A stretch of DNA of 10,379 nt from an uncultured Oscillospiraceae bacterium (GCA_900555805.1 USMJ01000019.1:1-10379); one strand, 5' to 3'. Positions 1-7,022 are shown, numbered from the stretch's first letter. Program-made: numbers and translations. Notes: generated by a model not told the origin, from the sequence alone.

Positions 1-884
1 GCTTGTACCATTTCAAGGGCGCAATTCTTATCAAGCGCAATGATCTTGTCGCTCGGTACGCTGTTGCAGCGGATGAGCTCGGCGCCGAGGGGTGTGACGC
101 TCTTGCCGGTTCCGTGGAAGGTCAGACCTGCCGCGGCGTCCTTGAACTCGGACATATTCAGAAGCTTGGTCATCATCTCGGGGCTTGCGATAAGAGTCGT
201 CATCTCGTAGGGATCGAGCTTGCTCCAGAGATTGACGAGGTCGCTGTATGCAAGAGTGCCTGCCGAAGCGGTTGAAACTGTTGCGGCGGCGTTGGAGTTG
301 CCGTCGCCGTTGATAAGAACATCGACGGCGTCCTTGAGCTGAGCTCTTGCGATATAAGCGCCTATCTGTCTGAGTGTGACCGTGAACAGGTCGAGACGGT
401 GAAATCTGATAGCTTCATAAGACGCTACGAGCATACGGCCTCTCTTGTTGAGCTTGATAAGATTAGGCTGAGTCTTGACCGTTGTCGACGGAATGACCGC
501 GCCCTCCGCGACAACGCTCGCTTCCTTGTCGCCGTCGTCAACAGACGTTATCGGGCGGTAGTCGAGACCGTCTATAACAGTTGTTGTTGCGACGATGCCG
601 CCGAGCTTGTTCGCGTTGTTCATGCCCTTTCTGACTGCTCTGTTGACATATTCGGGAAAGAGAGCCGCGCTGTCGGCTGTCTTGAAGAACTTTTCGACAG
701 TGTCGCTGTTTCTGCCCTTGACGTGAATGTCGAAGCGCTTGAGCTGTCTCTGATAAGCGTCAAGCCCCTCAAGCGAGGTACCCTTGTAGTTTTCCGAAGG
801 GTCGAGGGCTTCGAGAGCCTGTGTGAAGCTTTTGCCTGTGGTATAAAGTCCCTTGTCGAGCTTTAAGTTTTCATATATTGCCAT
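1..884 (-). CDS. Phage major capsid protein (C-terminus beyond window edge)
   Basis: Probable HK97-fold major head protein that forms the icosahedral shell. I translated 294 complete codons from the ATG at 884; the gene is still open at position 1, so its C-terminus is missing. A perfect AAGGAGG at 895-901 lies 10 bases upstream and decides the start. Capsid-like traits are a short N-terminal arm, then an ALFPEYVNRAVRKGM stretch, an 'AEGAVIP' segment followed by a 'KLNKRGRMLVASYEA' segment, and a helix ending in DVLINGDGNSNAA. That pattern (shell domain entering the long spine helix and then an N/G/D loop) is common in phage head proteins. Only about 70 residues precede the shell domain, so there is no long HK97-type delta domain to act as built-in scaffold. 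Its place directly after the protease and decoration-like genes supports the call. The exact capsid subfamily is not recognised. Confidence 0.85.
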   Translation of the reverse strand, partial: MAIYENLKLDKGLYTTGKSFTQALEALDPSENYKGTSLEGLDAYQRQLKRFDIHVKGRNSDTVEKFFKTADSAALFPEYVNRAVRKGMNNANKLGGIVATTTVIDGLDYRPITSVDDGDKEASVVAEGAVIPSTTVKTQPNLIKLNKRGRMLVASYEAIRFHRLDLFTVTLRQIGAYIARAQLKDAVDVLINGDGNSNAAATVSTASAGTLAYSDLVNLWSKLDPYEMTTLIASPEMMTKLLNMSEFKDAAAGLTFHGTGKSVTPLGAELIRCNSVPSDKIIALDKNCALEMVQ

Positions 885-899
885 GTTGGTCGTACCTCC

Positions 900-1253
900 T
901 TATAATATAAAACCGACTTTGCCGGTTGTGCTGTTGTATTCGACGATGAGAATTTTTCTTGCGCCCGTGACGGCGGCTATCTTGCCCGAGGTGTCAACGC
1001 CGAACGCGCCGTAGCCTCTTGTGATAGTCTCGCTTGCGGCCGCCGTGGCGGTCATGTAGCCCGAGATCTGAACCGTGACGAAGCCGCCGCGGCTTGCGAC
1101 GCACTTGCCGACGATATCGCCCTTTGCCGCTACCGCGCCTGCCTCGCCGTCGTCTGTGATCGAAACGAAGTCGCCGACGTTGACCGTCGCGCCCGACTTC
1201 TTTTTGAGAGTGATGCACTGCTCGTTGATTCCGTTGAAATTGATGTCTGCCAT
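900..1253 (-). CDS. Small head decoration-like phage protein
   Basis: A 117-residue protein with no signal peptide or membrane segment. It is rich in Gly, Ala, Val and Thr and looks like one all-beta domain: alternating hydrophobic strands such as 'GDFVSITDDG', 'GGFVTVQISGYMTA' and 'KILIVEYN' are separated by glycine turns. Proteins of this size and composition between the prohead protease and the major capsid gene are usually head decoration or stabilisation proteins (lambda gpD-like or DUF2190-like). The assignment rests on position and fold character rather than a diagnostic motif. The ATG at 1253 has a perfect AAGGAGG at 1260-1266 with a 6-base spacer, overlapping the stop codon of the protease gene. 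Its own TAA at 900-902 overlaps the capsid ribosome binding site, which points to coupled translation. It could instead be a small head-tail accessory protein. Confidence 0.65.
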   Translation of the reverse strand: MADINFNGINEQCITLKKKSGATVNVGDFVSITDDGEAGAVAAKGDIVGKCVASRGGFVTVQISGYMTATAAASETITRGYGAFGVDTSGKIAAVTGARKILIVEYNSTTGKVGFIL

Positions 1254-1264
1254 AATTTTCCTCC

Positions 1265-2245
1265 TTAGATTTTGTATTCGTTATAGTTGTTTGCGTGTGT
1301 TGTTTCCTTTGCCGCCGCGAGCTGAACCACGGGCGGCAGGGAACTGTTTTTCTTCTTCGAAAGTCCGTCGCGAAGCTCTCTGAGATCGTCGACGCTCATC
1401 GCCTTGCATACCGAGTCGAACGCCTTTTCGCCGACCTCGGGCATGGTTATCAGAGCGAGCGACTTGACCTGTCTGACAAGCTCGCTTCGATAGCTTTTTC
1501 CGTCCTCGCTGAGCTTTTCGAGCTTCTCGATATATTCGACGATGCTCTGAGCCTGACTTTTCGTCACGCTGACTGATCCCGTCTGAGACTTAAAGAATTC
1601 CCTGATGTTTTCCAATGATTTTTCCTCCTTTTGCGCCTTGAACGCCTTTGTTACTCCGGCTTCTCTCTGCGCCGGAACTGCGACGAATGACCATTCGTAT
1701 GCGTCGGTGGGGTCTGTCAGCGTGTGATAACAGAGCTTTCCGCCGTAGGTTTTGCCCTTGACGTGTTCGCATCCGTCTCGCATGACATCCCTGCCGCATA
1801 CCGAGCAGACACTTTTTGCGACGCTGCATCCGACGCTGACTTCCTTTTTGATGCCTGCGTCGATTTCTTTGATCAGATCATCGTTGCGCTTTGTTTTGAC
1901 CATGTACGCGCCGGCTTTGAGCGCGACGTAAGTCTCGCCGTATGAGGTGAGTTTCCCGGGCGTTTTTTCTATCCATGTCGCATATATTCTTGCAGTCTGA
2001 TCGCTGCTTTTCATACTGTGATCGGATATGCCCGTCTTTCCGATAAAGAGCTTTCCAAGCTCGTTCAGCGACTTTTCGCTGAATACGTCGAAGTCACGGT
2101 CAACCTCGTTGTCGCAGAGCGTTATGTTGAAAATGTACACTTCATTTTTTTCGAGCTTTTTTCTCGAAAGGCGGTTGATCTTCTCCATAACGCCGTCGTC
2201 CGCTTCTGTCATTACAGCCGTCTGTTCTTCATTCAATATTTTCAC
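1265..2245 (-). CDS. Prohead maturation protease with cysteine-rich insertion and scaffold-like tail
   Basis: Probable serine protease that trims capsid and scaffold during head maturation; 326 residues from the GTG at 2245. Residues about 35-200 resemble phage prohead proteases: VDRDFDVFS at 48-56, 'GISDHS' with candidate catalytic His76, 'KKEVSVGCS' with candidate nucleophile Ser137, and 'DAYEWSFVAVPAQREAG' at 181-197, which closes the fold. Between Ser137 and that block sits an insertion with C147-x2-C150, C159-x-H161 and C172-x-H174, a likely zinc knob. Residues about 205-326 are charged and helical, like a scaffold. The gene overlaps the end of the portal gene by 17 bases. The start is uncertain: GTG 2245 has only a weak ribosome binding site, whereas the in-frame TTG at 2234-2236 (residue 4) follows AGGTGA at a good distance and sits next to the portal stop. 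An internal start is listed separately. Confidence 0.85.
   Translation of the reverse strand: MKILNEEQTAVMTEADDGVMEKINRLSRKKLEKNEVYIFNITLCDNEVDRDFDVFSEKSLNELGKLFIGKTGISDHSMKSSDQTARIYATWIEKTPGKLTSYGETYVALKAGAYMVKTKRNDDLIKEIDAGIKKEVSVGCSVAKSVCSVCGRDVMRDGCEHVKGKTYGGKLCYHTLTDPTDAYEWSFVAVPAQREAGVTKAFKAQKEEKSLENIREFFKSQTGSVSVTKSQAQSIVEYIEKLEKLSEDGKSYRSELVRQVKSLALITMPEVGEKAFDSVCKAMSVDDLRELRDGLSKKKNSSLPPVVQLAAAKETTHANNYNEYKI
1613..1630 (-). promoter_or_regulatory. Internal ribosome binding site and TTG start in the protease gene
   Basis: On the minus strand a perfect AAGGAGG (1624-1630) is followed after 8 bases by an in-frame TTG (1613-1615), codon 211 of the protease gene. Initiation here would give a separate 116-residue protein equal to the charged helical C-terminal region. 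This matches the lambda C/Nu3 arrangement, where scaffold is made from an internal start of the protease gene. The motif also encodes Lys-Glu-Glu, so chance is possible. Confidence 0.5.
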
Positions 2246-3386
2246 CTGCGCTTTCGTTATTGAGCTTTTGTGTCTGTGCGTTGTAGTATTCTGCCTGAGC
2301 TATCTGAAGCTCGTCCTGAAGCGTGATATCGTTCCAGATTATCTCGAAGTCGCATCCGTAGCCGTTCATTCTCAGAAACAGCGAACATATCTTTCTCAAC
2401 ACGGGATTGAGCGTTTCTCTGTAATACTCAAGCTCGCTTGTGAGAACGTCCGCCTGCTGGGACGACATCCTTTCCGTCGACGACCAGTTAAGACCTAAAA
2501 GAAACGGCGGTATGCCGAGTTTAGCGACTATCTGTTCGAGCATCTGTCTGACGGGTATGTTGCTGTCGAGAATCTGGTTGTCCGCGCCTATGACCTTGAT
2601 ATTCACATCGCCGACGGCGACAAAGTCCTTGACAGGACCCGACGGCTGCATTGTCTTGCCCCACTGCAAAGCGACCTGTTCGGCTCTCTGCTTGGCGTAG
2701 GCTCTATCGCCGGGGTCGTTCTGCGGTCTGTAAGTGACAGCGTAGCGAACGTTTCCGATTCTTTCCCAGTTAACTCCGATAGTGTTATATATCTTCAGCA
2801 GAACGTCGCTGACGAACGGAAGCCCTTTGAGAACGGATCTTCCGTAAACGCTGTTCGGCTCGGGATTTATTGCGCTGACGAGAACCAGCTCCGGATACTT
2901 CACGGGGAAACTTCCCTTAGCTGTCACCGTGCGTACCGCATATTCAAGAGGGGATCTTCCGTGGGTCAGCTCAACGTTTTCGAGCGACGCGGGATAAAGG
3001 GCGCATATTTCGCCGTTTCGGTCGAGAACGATCTCGCCGACCGCCGTTCCGTAGGTCAGCAGATAGTCGAAATAGCATGAAACAAAGGCGTTTATGCCGC
3101 TCGAAAATGTTCCGACGGGGACGTTCTTCAGAAAATCCGATAAAGCTTTTTGAGCCTTTTTGTCCGCGCAGACGACTTCGAACGTACCCAAAAGCCTGAC
3201 GAGCTTCGAAATAGCGGCGTCGATGACCGGGATGGCGTCGCGCAGGGTCGAATAAAGTCTGATGTCGGCTTTTCCGACCGTTTCGGGGTCGCTCAAAGCG
3301 TCATACGGGTGGCTTTTGGGATAAGTCTGCGGGACACAGAACGCCTGACACGGCGCGTCCTTTTCTGTTTTTCTTTTGAAAGCCAA
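2229..3386 (-). CDS. Phage portal protein
   Basis: A 385-residue portal subunit. Portal proteins form the dodecameric ring at one head vertex through which the terminase pumps DNA and to which the tail joins. Portal-like features are an N-terminal helical region around residues 45-68, a beta-rich wing with 'YGTAVGEIVLDRNGEI' (112-127), 'NPEPNSVYGRSVLKGL' (174-189), the stem-to-clip region with 'KLGIPPFLLGLN' (289-300), and a C-terminal helix plus 'FEIIWNDI' (347-354). The length is at the short end of the usual range, as in other compact Firmicutes siphophages. The start codon is TTG, chosen because GAAAGGAG stands 6 bases upstream. The gene begins 16 bases after the large terminase stop and its TGA lies inside the start of the protease gene, so both junctions suggest translational coupling. 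Confidence 0.88.
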   Translation of the reverse strand: MAFKRKTEKDAPCQAFCVPQTYPKSHPYDALSDPETVGKADIRLYSTLRDAIPVIDAAISKLVRLLGTFEVVCADKKAQKALSDFLKNVPVGTFSSGINAFVSCYFDYLLTYGTAVGEIVLDRNGEICALYPASLENVELTHGRSPLEYAVRTVTAKGSFPVKYPELVLVSAINPEPNSVYGRSVLKGLPFVSDVLLKIYNTIGVNWERIGNVRYAVTYRPQNDPGDRAYAKQRAEQVALQWGKTMQPSGPVKDFVAVGDVNIKVIGADNQILDSNIPVRQMLEQIVAKLGIPPFLLGLNWSSTERMSSQQADVLTSELEYYRETLNPVLRKICSLFLRMNGYGCDFEIIWNDITLQDELQIAQAEYYNAQTQKLNNESAGENIE

Positions 3387-3400
3387 TATTTTCTCCTTTC
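3384..3400 (-). promoter_or_regulatory. Ribosome binding site defining a TTG start for the portal gene
   Basis: GAAAGGAG at 3393-3400 on the minus strand is separated by 6 bases (AAAATA) from TTG at 3384-3386, which opens the portal reading frame (MAFKRK). The spacing and match are strong, so the rare TTG start is the best choice here. Confidence 0.75.
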
Positions 3401-3402
3401 TC

Positions 3403-4683
3403 TTACGGCGCTAAGTCCGTAAGGCTTCTGTCCGCCGCCATGACGAAGAAGTCCTCATTCCTGCCGTAAGCAACGGTTGACACGAAATATCGGATATCGT
3501 CCATGGCGTGATCGTTTTCTTTTCTCGGAGAGTCCTTTGAGACCGAGGAATCCCAGCGATAAAGCCCGAATTCCCTTAATGAATCCTTGCAGCAGGGCGA
3601 GATGCGTACCCTGCCGCTTTTGAGCATGTCAGAAACCTTTCTTATGCCGTCGATCACGTCGTTCTGCGCTTTTATAACGCTGAATTTCCCATGCCGCCTG
3701 ATGCATTCGATGAAAGAAGCCGCCGAGGGGTCGACAATGACCGCTCCGACCGTCTCCTCGCCGACAAGCTTGCATAGATCGCCGTAGTATTCCTCGTCGG
3801 TTTTCTGCCTGCCCTCCGACCTTGACGAGAAGTAGTATTCTCTCATCCTGTACCAGGTTCCCGCGTACCGCCCCCATAGACCCATGGATGTCGGATTGAC
3901 AGTTCCGTAGTCGCAGGAAACGAAGACTTCTTCGGGCTTTCCGGTCGGTGTTGTTTCGGTGTACGCTCCGGCGGCTGCTTCGGGGTAAACCAGTCCGTCG
4001 GCGGCGACCCACTTCCCGAGGACGAATCTTTCATAGAAGGCTCCGCTGTAAAGACTTTCGTATCGGGCGATGACCTTAGGCGAAAGCGACGGATTGTCGC
4101 GCATCAGAAAATGGACATAAAGACAATTTTTATCTTCGGATTTCTGTATCCATTCCTTGTAGAACCAGTGCTGCGGATTTTCGGGGTTACAGTTGAACCA
4201 GAACTTTGCGCCGTCAAGCGAGCATCGCGCGAGGGCCTGTTCGACAAAAGAGCGCGGCATCAGGGCGACCTCATCGAGCAGAACGCCGCCGAGAGTTACG
4301 CCCTGTATGAGTGAAGCGGAGCTTTCATCTCTGCCGCCGAAAAGATAATATCTGTTCTTCCTGCCGCCGTAGGAAATCTCAACATAGTTCTTCGTCAGCT
4401 TTTCTTCGCACGAAAAGCCAAGCTCACGAAGGGCAGGCAGCAGAGAGGTTATGACATTTCTTCTAAGCGAGGTCACGGTCTTTCCGCAGAGAGCGAAGTT
4501 TGTGTCATCGAAGCGGCTCATGCTCCAGGCGGCGAAGCCTATGGACATACATGTCGTCTTTCCGCTCCTCACCGCTCCGTCGCATATAACGGCGTCGTAT
4601 GAGCGATAAGGCGACTTCGGATGCCACCATGTCAGAGCGATAAGCTGTTTGCGGCTGAACGGGCGAAAGCTGTTCTTACTCAT
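3403..4683 (-). CDS. Phage terminase large subunit (packaging ATPase/nuclease)
   Basis: A 426-residue motor protein that hydrolyses ATP to pump DNA into the procapsid and cuts the concatemer. The ATPase domain has the Walker A 'GAVRSGKT' at 36-43 and Walker B 'GVLLDE' at 133-138 with catalytic Glu138, then 'FNCNPENP' at 163-170, which fits the coupling motif of PBSX-type terminases. The RNase H-like nuclease domain begins near residue 250, with candidate metal-binding acids Asp258 (VSCDYGT), Asp318 (VIVDPSA) and Asp391/Asp395 (NDHAMDD). All key residues are present and the length is normal, so the protein looks intact. The ATG at 4683 overlaps the end of the small terminase by 8 bases (ATGAGTAA). 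No strong ribosome binding site is visible, so translation is probably coupled to the small subunit. Confidence 0.95.
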   Translation of the reverse strand: MSKNSFRPFSRKQLIALTWWHPKSPYRSYDAVICDGAVRSGKTTCMSIGFAAWSMSRFDDTNFALCGKTVTSLRRNVITSLLPALRELGFSCEEKLTKNYVEISYGGRKNRYYLFGGRDESSASLIQGVTLGGVLLDEVALMPRSFVEQALARCSLDGAKFWFNCNPENPQHWFYKEWIQKSEDKNCLYVHFLMRDNPSLSPKVIARYESLYSGAFYERFVLGKWVAADGLVYPEAAAGAYTETTPTGKPEEVFVSCDYGTVNPTSMGLWGRYAGTWYRMREYYFSSRSEGRQKTDEEYYGDLCKLVGEETVGAVIVDPSAASFIECIRRHGKFSVIKAQNDVIDGIRKVSDMLKSGRVRISPCCKDSLREFGLYRWDSSVSKDSPRKENDHAMDDIRYFVSTVAYGRNEDFFVMAADRSLTDLAP

Positions 4684-5164
4684 CGGCGCTCACATCCTGT
4701 AAGGCCGCCGCGCCGTTTTCAATCGCCTTGAAGAAGTCGTTCTTGCTCTCGCTGTCGCTCTGACCGATGATTGCCGACAGCTTTTCGAGAGCCTTTATTC
4801 TGTCGAAAAATTTGATCTCCACGCCTTTGCCCCTGTTCACTTTTATCTCGGATACGCTGAAAAGGTCGAGTTCCTTGAGCATTTCGGGATCAAATTCCTC
4901 TTTAAAGGCGAGTGTAACGGCGTCGTTGATACACCCGAACGCCAGCCGCCTCAAACCTGCGGCGACCTCGTCGCGGCTGCTCTTGTTTTTCGCCGTAAGC
5001 GTCGAAATGTATGCGTTCACGCTTTCTTTTTTCAAAAGCTTAACGGCGGCTCTTTCGGGCGCTACGGTGTACCCCGACTTTATCGCCGCCTCGATCGCGT
5101 TCTGTTTGACGCTGTAATAGGTGCAAAACAGCCTTTCTTTTTCGCTCAGTTCCTTGCTTCTCAT
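4676..5164 (-). CDS. Phage terminase small subunit
   Basis: A 162-residue DNA-recognition subunit that selects phage DNA and hands it to the large terminase. The N-terminus 'LSEKERLFCTYYSVKQNAIEAAIKSGYT' (6-33), followed by 'AAVKLLKKESVNAYI', is the helix-turn-helix typical of Terminase_2/XtmA-type small subunits. The middle is helical and should form the oligomer ring. 'GVEIKFFDRIKALEKLSAIIG' near residues 114-134 is the usual C-terminal signature of the family. The ATG at 5164 has GAAAGGAG at 5173-5180 with an 8-base spacer. It is the first gene of the head block; no phage gene is visible upstream in this window, which is unusual because an HNH gene or transcriptional activator often precedes it. 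Confidence 0.9.
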   Translation of the reverse strand: MRSKELSEKERLFCTYYSVKQNAIEAAIKSGYTVAPERAAVKLLKKESVNAYISTLTAKNKSSRDEVAAGLRRLAFGCINDAVTLAFKEEFDPEMLKELDLFSVSEIKVNRGKGVEIKFFDRIKALEKLSAIIGQSDSESKNDFFKAIENGAAALQDVSADE

Positions 5165-5238
5165 GTTGCAAGCTCCTTTCGTCTTGGATTCGGTGAGGTC
5201 TCAAAGTCCCTCCGTAAATACCCTTAACGATTGAGTTT

Positions 5239-5257
5239 GTTGCGCGAAAAACGCAAC
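5239..5257. repeat. Short inverted repeat (hairpin) upstream of small terminase
   Basis: GTTGCG (5239-5244) and CGCAAC (5252-5257) form a perfect 6-bp stem around a 7-base loop. No T-run follows on either strand, so it is not a terminator. It could be an operator or a packaging-related site, because small terminases often bind DNA near their own gene. Confidence 0.35.
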
Positions 5258-5357
5258 GAAAATATGGAAAGCAAGATTTGTTAATAAAAAATTCATATTT
5301 TATGAGATTTGGACACTGATTTTAGCAACATTTTATAAATAGTTGAGGAAATATATA

Positions 5358-5386
5358 TTGATATTCACGCCGTATAATAGGATAAT
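5358..5386 (+). promoter_or_regulatory. Sigma-A promoter of the epimerase-like gene
   Basis: TTGATA (5358-5363) and GATAAT (5381-5386) are spaced by exactly 17 bases, each one mismatch from consensus. A second perfect TATAAT lies at 5373-5378 without a well-spaced -35 box. The surroundings are AT-rich and the gene's ribosome binding site is about 45 bases downstream. Confidence 0.65.
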
Positions 5387-5444
5387 ATAGAGGTATAAAA
5401 AGTGTGGTAATTCACATAAAACGAACATATCAGGAGGAACGACA

Positions 5445-6458
5445 ATGAAAGTATTTATGATTGGCGGCACCGGCCTTTTAGGCAGCGCGGCTGCGGCTGA
5501 GTTCATCAAGAGAGGTCACAGCGTTAAGACGATTGCGCTTCCCGATCTTCCGAAGGGCGCAGAGCTTCCCAAGGAAATGGAGCTCACAATGGGTAGCTTC
5601 TTCGACATGAGCGACGAAGAGATCCTCAAGGCTATGGAAGGCTGCGACTGCTTCGTTTTCGCAGCAGGCGTAGACGAGCGTGTTGACTTCCCGAAGCCGG
5701 TATACCCGTCGTACATAAAATATAACATCGAGCCTGTCAGAAGATTTCTCACTCTTTCTAAGCAGGCCGGCATAACAAAGGCTGTCATCTTAGGCTCATA
5801 CTTTGCTCACTTCGCAAAGGTTCGTCCCGAGATGGAGCTGACGAAGATCCACCCGTATATCAGAAGCCGAATCGAGCAGGAGGACGTCGCTCTCTCATTC
5901 GCTGAGGACGGCACAATGGACGTTTCCGTTATGGAGCTTCCCTACATCTTCGGCACACAGAAGGGCAGAAAGCCTGTCTGGACTATCTTCGTTGAACAGA
6001 TCGCAAAGATGGGTCCCGTAACCATGTATCCCAAGGGAGGCACGGCTATGGTAACCGTCAGACAGGTCGCAGAGTCGATCGTCGGCGCAGCAGAGCTCAA
6101 TAAGGGCGGCAACGCATACCCCATCGGCATGTATAACTACACATGGGACGAATACCTCAAGATCGTTCACAGAGCAATGGGTCAGCCGAACAGACCGATC
6201 ATCCATGTTCCGAAGTTCCTCTACAAGACCTTCGCCGTTTCGCTCAGAAAGGCCAAGGAAAAAGAGGGCATCGAGACGGGTCTCGACTATGTTGAGCTTG
6301 CCGAAATACTCTATTCGAAGTTCTATATTGATCCCAAGACCGCCAAGAAGCTCGGCGTTCAGGAGGACAACATCGACGCAAACATCTATGAGTCAATGAA
6401 AGTTTCCGTCGACGCATACTACAAGAAGCTCGACCTGCTTGAGATGAAAGTTGAGTAA
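5445..6458 (+). CDS. NAD(P)-dependent epimerase/dehydratase-like SDR protein
   Basis: A 337-residue cytoplasmic protein with a Rossmann fold of the extended or atypical short-chain dehydrogenase class. The nucleotide-binding motif 'GGTGLLG' (7-13) lies directly at the N-terminus after the first beta strand. 'FAAGVDE' (72-78), 'GSYFAH' (117-122) and 'PYIFGTQKGRKP' (166-177) occupy the usual places of the later Rossmann strands and substrate-domain entry. The catalytic YxxxK position appears as Y138-I-R-S-R142, so the lysine is replaced by arginine; activity may be altered or cofactor binding only. The substrate is not predictable. The ATG at 5445 has AGGAGG at 5432-5437 with a 7-base spacer. 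Its own promoter and a terminator at 6478-6510 make it a single-gene unit, with no functional partner nearby. Confidence 0.82.
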   Translation: MKVFMIGGTGLLGSAAAAEFIKRGHSVKTIALPDLPKGAELPKEMELTMGSFFDMSDEEILKAMEGCDCFVFAAGVDERVDFPKPVYPSYIKYNIEPVRRFLTLSKQAGITKAVILGSYFAHFAKVRPEMELTKIHPYIRSRIEQEDVALSFAEDGTMDVSVMELPYIFGTQKGRKPVWTIFVEQIAKMGPVTMYPKGGTAMVTVRQVAESIVGAAELNKGGNAYPIGMYNYTWDEYLKIVHRAMGQPNRPIIHVPKFLYKTFAVSLRKAKEKEGIETGLDYVELAEILYSKFYIDPKTAKKLGVQEDNIDANIYESMKVSVDAYYKKLDLLEMKVE

Positions 6459-6477
6459 TAAAAGCAAAACGAATAAA

Positions 6478-6510
6478 GCCGTCCGTGCCATACGGGCGGC
6501 TTGTTTTGTT
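6478..6510 (+). terminator. Rho-independent terminator of the epimerase-like gene
   Basis: GCCGTCCGT and ACGGGCGGC form a 9-bp stem with one G-U pair and a 5-base loop, followed by TTGTTTTGTT. It begins 19 bases after the TAA stop. The A-rich upstream side (AAAGCAAAACGAATAAA) could let it work weakly in the opposite direction too. Confidence 0.85.
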
Positions 6511-6603
6511 ATTCGGTACGGGGGCGAGTGCTTTGTGAAAGTCGGTGCTCGCAAGCCGGCTCGGTCGGTGTTTTTGAAAATTTCAGCTGTCAGCATACTT
6601 CCA

Positions 6604-6634
6604 TGCGCCGTTCCGCTCACTGCGGAACGGCGTG
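6604..6634. repeat. Perfect 11-bp GC-rich palindrome
   Basis: CGCCGTTCCGC (6606-6616) and GCGGAACGGCG (6622-6632) pair perfectly around a 5-base loop; two G-T wobbles extend the stem to 6604-6634. An outer pair CGGCTCG (6557-6563) and CGAGCCG (6636-6642) could enclose it. No T-run follows, so it is not an ordinary terminator. Confidence 0.75.
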
Positions 6635-6697
6635 GCGAGCCGAGTGCCGATTGTGAATTTATACTCGAATGAGAAAATTTCTGCCAAAACGAGCCCC

Positions 6698-6727
6698 GGC
6701 GCGCCTGCACAAATGCGCAGGCGCGCC
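6698..6727. repeat. Perfect 11-bp GC-rich palindrome
   Basis: GGCGCGCCTGC (6698-6708) and GCAGGCGCGCC (6717-6727) form a perfect stem around an 8-base loop. Each arm itself contains the 8-base palindrome GGCGCGCC. No T-run follows on either strand. Confidence 0.75.
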
Positions 6728-6892
6728 TCCATCAGTCTCCAACCCCAAACAAAAAATGAAAGCGACAGCAGCAGGCGAGAATCACCGTCGCATTCTCCAA
6801 ACCAACTTTACCCAAACCCCAAGCAGGTTGAAATCCGTTCTCACCGACCTCTATCGCCTCTCAACACCTCGCTGCACCCGCGGCGACTGTTC

Positions 6893-6927
6893 GGGCATCC
6901 CTCTCCGCTATCGCTGCGGAGATGCCC
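6893..6927. repeat. Bulged GC-rich hairpin
   Basis: GGGCAT (6893-6898) plus CTCCGC (6903-6908) pairs with GCGGAG plus ATGCCC (6916-6927), giving 12 base pairs interrupted by a 4-base one-sided bulge (CCCT) and closed by a 7-base loop. Confidence 0.6.
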
Positions 6928-6932
6928 TCCCA

Positions 6933-6975
6933 GCCGCCCTTGCGGCGGCACTCGCTTCGCTACCGCGCCGCCGCA
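6933..6975. repeat. Mutually exclusive GC-rich hairpins
   Basis: GCCGC (6933-6937) can pair with GCGGC (6942-6946). Alternatively TGCGGCGGC (6941-6949) pairs with GCCGCCGCA (6967-6975) in a perfect 9-bp stem with a 17-base loop. The two structures share bases and exclude each other. Confidence 0.6.
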
Positions 6976-7022
6976 TTTCTCCGCTATCCCACTTCCCCGC
7001 GTACCCGAAAATAAATAAAATT

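Larger units (their letters stand above)
5165..5444. other. AT-rich divergent intergenic region; candidate prophage edge
   Basis: These 280 bases separate the leftward phage head operon from the rightward chromosomal epimerase gene. They hold the ribosome binding sites of both, a promoter for the rightward gene and a small hairpin (5239-5257). For the phage operon I see only a weak minus-strand promoter candidate, TTGCTA (5323-5328) and CATAAA (5299-5304) with an 18-base spacer, 4 of 6 matches in each box. The prophage end, if there is one, should lie here, but no attachment core can be recognised without the other end. Confidence 0.4.

Noticed and set aside
399..866. 155-residue open frame on the plus strand
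   Set aside because: It lies wholly antisense to the capsid gene, which has a perfect ribosome binding site and a recognisable product; no binding site precedes the plus-strand frame.
2028..2498. 156-residue plus-strand open frame
   Set aside because: It is antisense to the protease and portal genes and its product is a composition shadow without domain features.
5299..5328. Promoter for the phage operon (TTGCTA, 18 bases, CATAAA)
   Set aside because: Only 4 of 6 matches in each box in AT-rich DNA, so it is mentioned as a weak candidate but not annotated as a promoter.
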